Positions 1 to 9,300 of a DNA stretch of 41,387 nucleotides are shown one piece after another (the first letter of the stretch is position 1; each line of letters opens with the position of its first letter). The notes below the pieces were generated by a model. It worked only from the letters and a program-made list of their open reading frames with translations, searched no databases and had not been told where the DNA came from. This DNA comes from CAMQRS01 sp964370065 (GTDB lineage: Bacteria > Bacillota_I > Bacilli_A > Erysipelotrichales > Erysipelotrichaceae), in assembly GCA_964370065.1 (NCBI GenBank), contig CAYJGK010000015.1:1-41387 (forward strand), read 5' to 3'. The position numbers and the translations under genes were made by a program.

Positions 1-2
1 TA

Positions 3-386
3 CCATCAGGAACATTAGCTTATACACCAGATGAAGTCACGTTTACACATACTTATACACCAAACTTTTATGATGTAGTATTTGAAGAAAACGGTGGAAG
101 TACAGTGCCTGACCAAACAGTAGAGGTAGGCCAATTAGTGACTGAACCAACGCCACCTGTTAAAGATAATCATACATTTATAGGTTGGTATTTAGATAAA
201 GAATTAACAGTGAAATATGATTTTAATACACTGATGCCAGAAAATAATATTGTGCTTTATGCAAAATATGAAAAAAATACTGTTGCTCCACCAACTGGAG
301 ATACTACAAATTCAATGGCATGGATAGGGTTAATGTTTACAGCAATTGCGATTGCCATCGCATCAAAACGAAAAATTAAACGTTAA
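3..386 (+). CDS. 3' end of a surface protein: InlB B-type repeat plus sortase-like tail (5' truncated by window edge)
   Basis: The frame is open from the window edge, so the gene starts upstream and only its last 127 codons are present. The visible part contains one InlB B-type (Listeria-Bacteroides) repeat, recognised by the VVFEENGG start, a central FIGWYLD and an ending ...NIVLYAKYE. After it comes APPTGD (bases 285-302), a hydrophobic stretch of about 17 residues and the basic end SKRKIKR. That order, motif then membrane helix then positive tail, is the layout of an LPXTG-type sorting signal, here with Ala instead of Leu at the first position. The likely fate is secretion and covalent attachment to the cell wall. 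No sortase gene is in the window. A strong terminator follows at once. Function beyond surface display or adhesion cannot be read. Confidence 0.85.
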   Translation, partial: PSGTLAYTPDEVTFTHTYTPNFYDVVFEENGGSTVPDQTVEVGQLVTEPTPPVKDNHTFIGWYLDKELTVKYDFNTLMPENNIVLYAKYEKNTVAPPTGDTTNSMAWIGLMFTAIAIAIASKRKIKR

Positions 387-438
387 CTAATTAAATTCTT
401 TATAAGTGAATTTGAATTTGGAAAATGAATATGATAAA

Positions 439-470
439 GCAGTGGAGTGATTAACCCTCCACTGCTTTTT
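439..470 (+). terminator. intrinsic terminator of the truncated surface gene
   Basis: A perfect 9-bp stem (GCAGTGGAG / CTCCACTGC) with a 9-nt loop is followed directly by a run of T. It starts 52 bases after the stop codon. Confidence 0.9.
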
Positions 471-538
471 AGTTTACTTCTTCAAAATTACTAAACTGTG
501 TGTTTCAAATTAATTCCTTTTCAAAAAAGCAATTAGGT

Positions 539-629
539 TATATAGATTAATGTGTGTAGTATTAATTCTAATTCAATATGTTACAAATAATAAGGGTAAT
601 TGATACTAATTGACTCATTAATCTATATA
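539..629. repeat. large imperfect inverted repeat (two stacked stems)
   Basis: The outer arms at 539-552 and 616-629 are perfect complements over 14 bp (TATATAGATTAATG). Inside them a second stem pairs 558-567 with 598-607 over 10 bp with one G-T pair, leaving a 30-nt apical loop. No T-run follows, so it does not look like a terminator, and it lies more than 370 bases before the next start codon. It could be a DNA palindrome, a remnant of a small mobile element or a structured RNA. I cannot decide which. Confidence 0.55.
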
Positions 630-969
630 TCTATTTGTAGAAGAATATTAATTGATATGATATAATAAGTTATATAAGTAGAAAGATAAGTAATAATCAC
701 AGTTTACATTTTATATCAATATTTTTTTGATGCCCTTTTTATCCTATTGTATAATTATTATTTTTTAAAACTACACAGTCGCTCTAAATTTACTATGTTT
801 GCTTGAATGTCTTTCGCAGATATTGTACTTTATTAACCGTTATGAAAATTCAATTTTTTTATTGTTTTAACGAACGTCATTAATTAAAACTCTATGCTAA
901 AATTAATATTGATTAGTGTGTTATGAAATTAATATTTGCTAAAACTACTTATTAATAAAAATTTACTAT

Positions 970-975
970 TATAAT
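970..975 (+). promoter_or_regulatory. -10 box of the beta-helix surface protein gene
   Basis: A perfect TATAAT lies 35 bases before the start codon, followed by the ribosome binding site AAGGAGG (990-996). No convincing -35 box lies 16-18 bases upstream, so the promoter is weak, activator-dependent or misassigned. Confidence 0.45.
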
Positions 976-1004
976 TTTTTTAAATCTATAAGGAGGAATT
1001 CGCT

Positions 1005-3089
1005 ATGAAGATTACTAATAAAAAATTGGGAATATTAATATTTACTATGTTATTGTGTTTGCAGATAATGCAACTACCATCTCTTGTAAAAGCAGCAACA
1101 ATTCATAATGTCTCGAATGTGCAACAGTTTGATGAGGCTGTTTCAACAATAAATTCAACATCTGGCACACATGTTATTAATTTGCATTCTGATATTACTT
1201 TCGATGGAGGAACTTATATTATTCCATCTATTCAGAACGGAGATACAACTATAATTGGAAATGGGCACAAAATTACAATTGTGGGTAATCGAAATGGATT
1301 GAATGTGACTAACGGTGCGACACTTTCCCTTGGAAACAGTACAGATAGTTATAACACTTTGACTATTACTTATAATGGAGGGGAATTGAATCTCCCAATG
1401 CAATCAGCATTAGTTACTGTAAGTGGAAAATCTACAGTAAACATTTATGATGGAGTGACAATTAAAGATAATGTTACAAGTGGTTTTACACATGGTGGTG
1501 GATTAGTTATTGATGATGCAACATTGAATATGTATGGCGGAGTTATTACTAATAATAAAATTACTACTTTGGGTAGTTATTCTGGAGCCGGTATTGCGCT
1601 AATGAATCATTCGACAGCTTATATTTTAGGAAATAGTAAAATTACTAATAATACTAGTGTAAATAATGGAGGTGCAATCGCATTGCATAATTATAGTACG
1701 CTGAATATAGCAGATAATGTTGAAATCAGTCAAAATCAAGCACAGACAATGAGTAGTGATTTATCTGTAAAATGGGGTGGAGGAGCAATATATGCACATA
1801 ATTCATTTGTTAATATATCAGGTGAAGTTGCTATAAAGAATAATAAAAGTTTTCATTACGGAGCCGGTATTTTTGCTTTTGGATCTGATATAAAACTATC
1901 TAATAATGTTCACACAATAAGTAATACAGCCAATACTATAGGAGGCGGTATTTTTATATGGAATGCCACACTTACAGTAGATGACACAGTGATTATACGA
2001 GATAATTCAGCGATTAGTGCAGGAAATAATCTATTTATATATTCTTATGATGATTTATTTACACTTAATACTACTGAAAATATTAACGCCAATAGAGAGC
2101 AGTTAATTGATATACGATATGGTAGTTCATCAAAACAACTGGACTTTGCTGTTACAGGTATTGGAGCGAGCACAGTCAACTCTAATGAGGATATTAATAA
2201 ATACTTCACCTATGAGATATCATCCTATTTTTTTGATATGGAGAATGTTTCAAATCACTTGATTTTAAAAGAAAAAAATAAATTACCTGTACCTGAAATA
2301 AAAATTGATTATTTTAATGAAGTATTAGTTAATTATGAAGAATCGCTATCTTATACTATAAATTCTGAGTTACAAAAACCGGCTATTAATATTGATTGGG
2401 GGATTAACAGTTATAACTTTGGAGAAACTATAAATTTCATGGCTTTTTCTCCAATGTATTATCCAAGTGATATCCAATCACTATTTATCCCACTGCGACC
2501 AGCTATACCCTCTGCAACGATAGAAGCTGATGGAACTATTAGCAATGTAGATGAAACAATGGAATATAGTTTAGATGGAGGATTAAGTTGGAAAACTATA
2601 ACAGGATCTGAAATTTATGGATTACCCAATGGCCAAAATATTTTAATAAGAGTTAAAGCAACAGATACAAGTTTCAAAAGTGAAGCCCAAAGTTTTACGA
2701 TAATTTTAGAACCACCATTAACAACTTATAAGGTCACTTATGAAGATGGACTATTAAATGAAGAGATCGATGTACCTGTTGATAACAATGCCTATGTTGT
2801 TAATGCAGAAGTGAATATAGACGCTTCAAATTTATCTAGAAAAGGATATACGTTTATAGGATGGAAAGATGAATCAAATACTGATCCTATTACTATAATA
2901 AATGGAAAATTTATGATGCCATCCAGAAATGTTACACTAACAGCTCAATGGCGTATAAACGATGATGTTTTATCCCCACCAGACACCGCTGATTACTCTA
3001 ATATGAACAATTTGATTTTGTTAATAATAATATGCGGAATTACTGCAATATATTTTTCAAAAATAAATTCGAAAATAACTAAAATATAA
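1005..3089 (+). CDS. secreted beta-helix surface protein with InlB-type repeat and variant sorting signal
   Basis: A 694-aa predicted adhesin. Residues 1-30 form a signal peptide ending LVKA. From about 35 to 350 there are short repeats with NNGGAI, GGGAIYAH, GAGIFAF and GGGIFIW, each followed by Asn-rich or beta-type stretches. This is the pattern of a right-handed parallel beta-helix, resembling chlamydial Pmp GGA-I repeats. A module with YSLDGGLSW (about 525-590) and an InlB B-type repeat (about 575-650, with FIGWKDE) follow. The end reads SPPDTAD (about 657-663), a hydrophobic helix and a Lys-rich tail, aligning with the PPTGD tail of the upstream neighbour. The start is supported by AAGGAGG, 8 bases before ATG. 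It is probably a stand-alone transcript with its own terminator. Surface display is well supported; the ligand is unknown. Confidence 0.85.
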   Translation: MKITNKKLGILIFTMLLCLQIMQLPSLVKAATIHNVSNVQQFDEAVSTINSTSGTHVINLHSDITFDGGTYIIPSIQNGDTTIIGNGHKITIVGNRNGLNVTNGATLSLGNSTDSYNTLTITYNGGELNLPMQSALVTVSGKSTVNIYDGVTIKDNVTSGFTHGGGLVIDDATLNMYGGVITNNKITTLGSYSGAGIALMNHSTAYILGNSKITNNTSVNNGGAIALHNYSTLNIADNVEISQNQAQTMSSDLSVKWGGGAIYAHNSFVNISGEVAIKNNKSFHYGAGIFAFGSDIKLSNNVHTISNTANTIGGGIFIWNATLTVDDTVIIRDNSAISAGNNLFIYSYDDLFTLNTTENINANREQLIDIRYGSSSKQLDFAVTGIGASTVNSNEDINKYFTYEISSYFFDMENVSNHLILKEKNKLPVPEIKIDYFNEVLVNYEESLSYTINSELQKPAINIDWGINSYNFGETINFMAFSPMYYPSDIQSLFIPLRPAIPSATIEADGTISNVDETMEYSLDGGLSWKTITGSEIYGLPNGQNILIRVKATDTSFKSEAQSFTIILEPPLTTYKVTYEDGLLNEEIDVPVDNNAYVVNAEVNIDASNLSRKGYTFIGWKDESNTDPITIINGKFMMPSRNVTLTAQWRINDDVLSPPDTADYSNMNNLILLIIICGITAIYFSKINSKITKI

Positions 3090-3102
3090 AAAGTGATAAA
3101 CT

Positions 3103-3150
3103 AAACGAACCACAAAACTGGGACAGCCCAATATAAGTGGTTCGTTTTTT
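3103..3150 (+). terminator. intrinsic terminator
   Basis: An 11-bp perfect stem (AAACGAACCAC / GTGGTTCGTTT) encloses a small inner TGGG/CCCA hairpin and ends in a T-run. It lies 13 bases after the stop of the beta-helix protein gene. Confidence 0.9.
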
Positions 3151-3262
3151 ATATGTTTAAATTAGAAACTTATGTTTCGCACTAACAATAGAATTTAATT
3201 ATTGTTTTATTATGTGATAAAAAAATCTAATACTTAATATATGTATCAATCATATTTCATAT

Positions 3263-3310
3263 AAAAAATCCCCAATTATCAGTTTTCATTTACTCTGCAA
3301 ATTGAGGATT
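3263..3310 (-). terminator. intrinsic terminator of the giant reverse-strand gene
   Basis: Arms at 3267-3277 and 3300-3310 pair over 11 bp with one G-T pair. Read on the reverse strand, the stem is followed by six T. It lies 44 bases beyond the stop at 3354. Confidence 0.85.
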
Positions 3311-3353
3311 AAAATTAAAATAAAGTCATTAGCGAAATAATACTAAATATAAA

Positions 3354-6300
3354 TTATTTATAATCTAAAGCATGGTTCAATAACCTTATTTTTTTGTTAA
3401 ATAAAATAGTGCAAGCTATCTCCAAAAACATAATTACTACAAAAGGTAATGTCCATTTGTCATATACAATCATTGTTCCACTGTAGTTTTGTGTGATAGC
3501 TAGTACTATAAAAGCTATCACAGCAAATGATGTTAGGCTTAATGATCGCACCAATAATAAACTACGATATTTATCATCTGCATTTTTTTGTATAGACTTA
3601 TTAAACTTTGTAATATTATTTAATAATGCAAATAATACTATAAAAATAGTTATTAAAAGATTTAAAATCGACCAAAAATATTTTTTTTCATCTTCACCAT
3701 CATTATGTATTTGTTCATTATCATTATTCTGTTCGGAATTATCTATTTCATCATCATTACCTTGTAGATCAGTCTGTGAGCCATCGTTGGTAGTCTTATC
3801 AACAGTTGATTGAGAAGATTGTTCGCTATAGACGGCTTCTGGTAATAAGGTAAATGTACCTAAAGCAACACCATACGGCGAATGTAATTCAATTGAGTAT
3901 GTTCCAGGAAACAAACTTAACAAATAATCTTTGGAAATATATATGCTTGTAGGTTCACCAACGAATTGTAAAAATTTCGTATCAACCAATTCGCCATTTA
4001 TTTTTACATTCAAATAATCATCTAATAGGATGTTTGTAATGAAAATAGCATGACTACCAGGCATAACTGTTTGTCCATCTCCAAATATAATTTTTGGTGC
4101 TTGGATTACTCTTAATGAGTAATCTATGATAAAGTCTTTTCCATTACCTAATCCATTTAAAATAGTAGCAGTTAAAACAATTTCACCAGCTGTATTAGTA
4201 TGTAATGTATTGTCAACTATAGTTGCTTCTCCTGATTTTACATTCCAAACTACATCTTTAAATGTAGCGTCACTAGGAAAGACATTACTTGTCAGTTGTA
4301 CATCCATACCTTCTACTACTGTTGTCTCATTTGTCATTTCCATATCTGTTACAGGAACAAACTGTATTACTGTAATGGTAAACTCTTTTTCAAAGTCAAC
4401 ACCGTTTCCAAGTCCATTTTTGATTACTCCTTGTATTTTTACAGTTCCAGGTTTTGTGGAATAAAGTACACCATCTGTTATGATTGCATCTGTTTCACCT
4501 TCATCAATAATACGCCATTGCATATCTTGATTAGTTGCACTAATTGGATTAATCGTACCTGTAAGAGGTAAATCAAAATTAGTATATACCTCATCTCTAT
4601 CTAATTGAAAATCAACAACTTTTATAAACTCTTTGATTTCAATAGTGAAACTTTTAGTAAAAGGAGTTCCCAATTTTTGTCCATTTTCTACAGTTGCAGT
4701 TAAAGTAATATTACCTGGTGATAAACCAGTTAATGTATGACCATCAAAACTTGCATGACTAGTTGTTTCTAGGCTCCATTCAATAGTATTAAAGCTTGCG
4801 TCAGTTGGTGATAGAACACTTGTGATTGGTAGAGTAAAGCCTTCATATACTGATAATTCATTTGTCATTTCAATATCTAAAACAGGGATGAATTCTAAAA
4901 TATTAATAGTAAATTCTTTTTTATAATCCATACCATATCCTAATCCATTTAAAATAGTAGCAGTTAAAACAATTTCACCAGCTGTATTAGTATGTAATGT
5001 ATTGTCAACTATAGTTGCTTCTCCTGATTTTACATTCCAAACTACATCTTTAAATGTAGCGTCACTAGGAAAGACATTACTTGTCAGTTGTACATCCATA
5101 CCTTCTACTACTGTTGTCTCATTTGTCATTTCCATATCTGTTACAGGAACAAACTGTATTACTGTAATGGTAAACTCTTTTTCAAAGTCAACACCGTTTC
5201 CAAGTCCATTTTTGATTACTCCTTGTATTTTTACAGTTCCAGGTTTTGTGGAATAAAGTACACCATCTGTTATGATTGCATCTGTTTCACCTTCATCAAT
5301 AATACGCCATTGCATATCTTGATTAGTTGCACTAATTGGATTAATCGTACCTGTAAGAGGTAAATCAAAATTAGTATATACCTCATCTCTATCTAATTGA
5401 AAATCAACAACTTTTATAAACTCTTTGATTTCAATAGTGAAACTTTTAGTAAAAGGAGTTCCCAATTTTTGTCCATTTTCTACAGTTGCAGTTAAAGTAA
5501 TATTACCTGGTGATAAACCAGTTAATGTATGACCATCAAAACTTGCATGACTAGTTGTTTCTAGGCTCCATTCAATAGTATTAAAGCTTGCGTCAGTTGG
5601 TGATAGAACACTTGTGATTGGTAGAGTAAAGCCTTCATATACTGATAATTCATTTGTCATTTCAATATCTAAAACAGGGATGAATTCTAAAATATTAATA
5701 GTAAATTCTTTTTTATAATCCATACCATATCCTAATCCATTCTCTATTTTTAACTGTATGATAGCTTCACCTGCATTTGCTGCTTGGATTGTATTTCCAT
5801 TAAGAGTAATATCAGTATTGCCTGCATCGATTATGCTCCATTGTGTCATTTGATTAGTAGCAGTGATAGGAGACACACTACCAGTTAGCAATAAAGGGTT
5901 TTCTTGAAATACTTGATTATTTGCAAGCGTATAGTCTTCTACTGGTATAAAATTTGTAATTTCTATATCGAAAGTTTGAATATACGGGGAATCAATAGCT
6001 GTTCCATCAATAACTGTAGCAGCTATCTTTACGCTACCTTGTCTTGGAGCTTTTAATACTCCATCAATAATTGCTGCACCGGTATCATTTGATTCAACTA
6101 TTGACCATACAATGTTTTGATTTGTTGCACTAATAGGGTTAATAGTTGTATCTAATAGTAAAGGATATGATTCTAAAACGGATAGTTCATTATTCATTGT
6201 GATGCTTGTAATAGGAGTAAAATCATTTACTGTAACTTTAAAGGTCTTTGTATAATTGGAACCAAGGGCTACTCCATCAATAATTGTAACTTTAATATAG

Positions 6301-9300
6301 ATGTCTCCTTCATCACTGGCACTTAAAATTCCGTTATCAAGAGTAGCACCAGTTGTTGAAGCATCTATGATCTCCCAATTTTTTTCATTTTTAGTTGAGT
6401 TAATTGGATTGATTACACTTTTTGCATTTAAATTTAATGTGTGATCTTCATACAATGTATTTTGATTTAAAATTACGTCTATTACAGGGATGAATTGGTT
6501 TGCAGTGATTGTAAAAGTAGTTGTAAAATTACTCCCAATAGCAAGACCATCGATGATAGTTGCGCGGATTACAATTTCTCCAATAGAAGTAGCAGTTAAT
6601 AAATTTCCATCCAATCTTGCTTGAGTTTCAGCACTTTCGATAGACCATACAATATTACTATATGTTGAATGGTTAGGATTTATCTGACTTATAACCTCTA
6701 AGTCCAAAGTATTACCTACATATATTAGGTCTTTGGATAAGATGACTTCTTCAACTGCAACGAATGTTGATAATTGAATATTTTGATTTAAAACATCTTT
6801 CAAGCTGGTTACTGTGGTAGAAATAGTATGACGATCATATCCCGTTGCATAGGATTCAATTATATAATTACCATTGTCATTTCCTAAGTTGAAATAATAA
6901 TTTCCGTTATCACCAGTGGTTGTAGTGTCAATTAACACATTATTCCTATATAAATTTACTGTTGCATTCATAATCGTTTCATTACTAGTGTTTGTAATTT
7001 GTCCGCGAATCGATGCAGTCTTGTCAGCTAAAACAAGCTCATTAGTAGAATCTTTATAAATAGTTTCTAAACTTGGATGAATCACATGAATTTTATATAA
7101 ATCGCTTGCAATGGCATTGGTTGCAATAATAGTGTTTACTGCACTAAAAGGAATTGTTTTCACATTAACATCTGCTCCATTAACTAAATTATCACTAATT
7201 GAAACAGTTTTTGTTGTTAAAGTATTTAATAAAATACCTGTAATAACTTCATCATCTGAACGTGTTCCTATTACAACATCATTTCCGATACTTAAAGTTC
7301 TAGTGGCAGCAACTGTACTCAGTTCACTATAAGCAGAAACATCACCTAAAATGGTTCCACCTAAAATTTTCATGTCAATAGCTGAGATAACTGTTCCAAA
7401 TTTTCCTGCACCATATAAGTTTCCTTCTATTAAGCCGCTTTCCATTAAGAAAGAAACATTTTCATTAACTGTTGAATTAATAGTATTTCCTCCTAAGTAT
7501 ACATTTTTTAATATCGGATCTCCTGAAATTGTGAAGTTTACAGCATTTGTTTTAGCGGCATTTCCTGCACCAAAGATTGTATCGGGAAGTGTTCCACCAG
7601 TTATTGTGACATTGATAATATTAGTGATTGCACTAGATAGATTTCCACCTGCATAAATGTTTCCACTACTGCTGATATCTCCTGACTTGATAATTAAATT
7701 TGTGGTTTCTATAATAGTACCGGCTTCACCACCAGCAAATATTGAATTTGTTCCTTTTTTTCCAACTTGAATATCACCATTAATTGTTAAGGATGAATTT
7801 TTTACAGTTGATTGTCTACTTCCTGCGTAAACCAAACCATGAATGGTACCGCCAGAAAGTATGACATCTGTCTCTTCTACTAAACCAGCATGAGAGCTAC
7901 CGCCATATAAATTTTCATGTATTATTCCACCATTCATAGAAACCTGCACCTTATTCGCATTATTATTATATGCTGCTCCGTAAAACGAGCCTTCTATTTC
8001 TGCGTTACCACTAATTGTGGTAATAGTCGTGTCTGTATTACTATTACCACCTGCGCCACCATAGACATCACCTTTCATCACTCCACCTGAAATAGTCAAG
8101 GTAGAAGTCATCACATCATCTGCAGAACTACTTGCATAAACGGTGTTTACGATTGTACCACCTGATATATGTAAACTAGAATTGTTTGCTCCCGCCTCAT
8201 AGCCGGTTCCAAACACATTGCCACCAACCATACCGCCAGCTATATTTACTTGAGTGTTTCCTTCAACAATTGCGTAGTAACCACCTCCATACACGCTTCC
8301 TACTATTTGCGCTTCTTCAGAAATCGTTACTTCTGTATTTTTTTTAACTATAGCATCACCAGTTATGTTCAATGTTCCAAGTCCACCTCCATAAACATTA
8401 GTTTCTATTGTAGATGTGCCATTTATTAGAACCGTTGTATTGTTAGCAACAGTTGCTGTATTAGTTGAACCACCACCATAAATGGAACCTTTAACATGAC
8501 CATTCCTTATATTAATAGATGTACTTCCATTAACTGAGGAGATTCTACCGCCACCAAAAATAGAACTATTTACTGTACCACCAGTCATTGCTACTAATGT
8601 GTCTCCTTTAACTAGAGCATTATAACCACCACCATAAATACGATTCTCTATGAAAGATGTGCCTGCAATAAGAATAGACGTATTTTTTTCAACAATTGCA
8701 GTAGTCGCTGAGCCGCCTCCATATATAGAACCTTTTATGTTAGCATCAGTTATAGTAATTGACGTATTCCCATCCACTGATGCATTGCTTCCACCACCGA
8801 AAATAGACCCATCTATCGCTCCATTCGTAATGATTATTGAAGTGTTTCCATTAACAGGTGCGTTAATTCCACCACCATAAACATTTCCGCTAATATGAGC
8901 AGTCCCACCAATTGTAACATTAGTATTACCAAAAACTTGGGCACTAGCATCATTTCCACCTGCAAATAATGTCGTAATTTCACCACCAGTAATTTTTATA
9001 TTTACATTGTTAGTAGTCGCTGCACCATACGTAATACCTTGCCAGCTACTCCCACCACCACGTACAATGGCAACTTGACCACCACTAATGGAAATATTAG
9101 CATTACCCTCAACAGGAGATGCTGCACCAGAACCATATAGTACATTTTCAACTTTTGCAGTATTTGAAACACTAATGAATGTATTTTTTTTGACAGTAGC
9201 ATCCTTAATATGACCACCACCATAAACGTTTAATACACTACCACTTGATAGGTTAATACGTGCATTCCCTTGAGTGGTTGCATAATGTCCACCACCAAAA

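Larger units (their letters stand above)
387..1004. other. long AT-rich intergenic region without a gene
   Basis: No open frame with a credible ribosome binding site is present. The region holds the terminator of the preceding gene (439-470), a 91-bp imperfect palindrome (539-629) and the -10 box of the next gene (970-975). The rest, about 630-960, is very AT-rich, and I see no other structure in it. Confidence 0.6.

Noticed and set aside
1155..1403. Reverse open frame within the 694-aa surface gene
   Set aside because: It is a shadow without a ribosome binding site, opposite a well-supported signal peptide and beta-helix.
4126..5363. Forward open frames opposite the Ig-like repeats, occurring in two near-identical sets
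   Set aside because: They are shadows of the reverse-strand gene; they repeat only because the underlying DNA is duplicated, and they lack ribosome binding sites.
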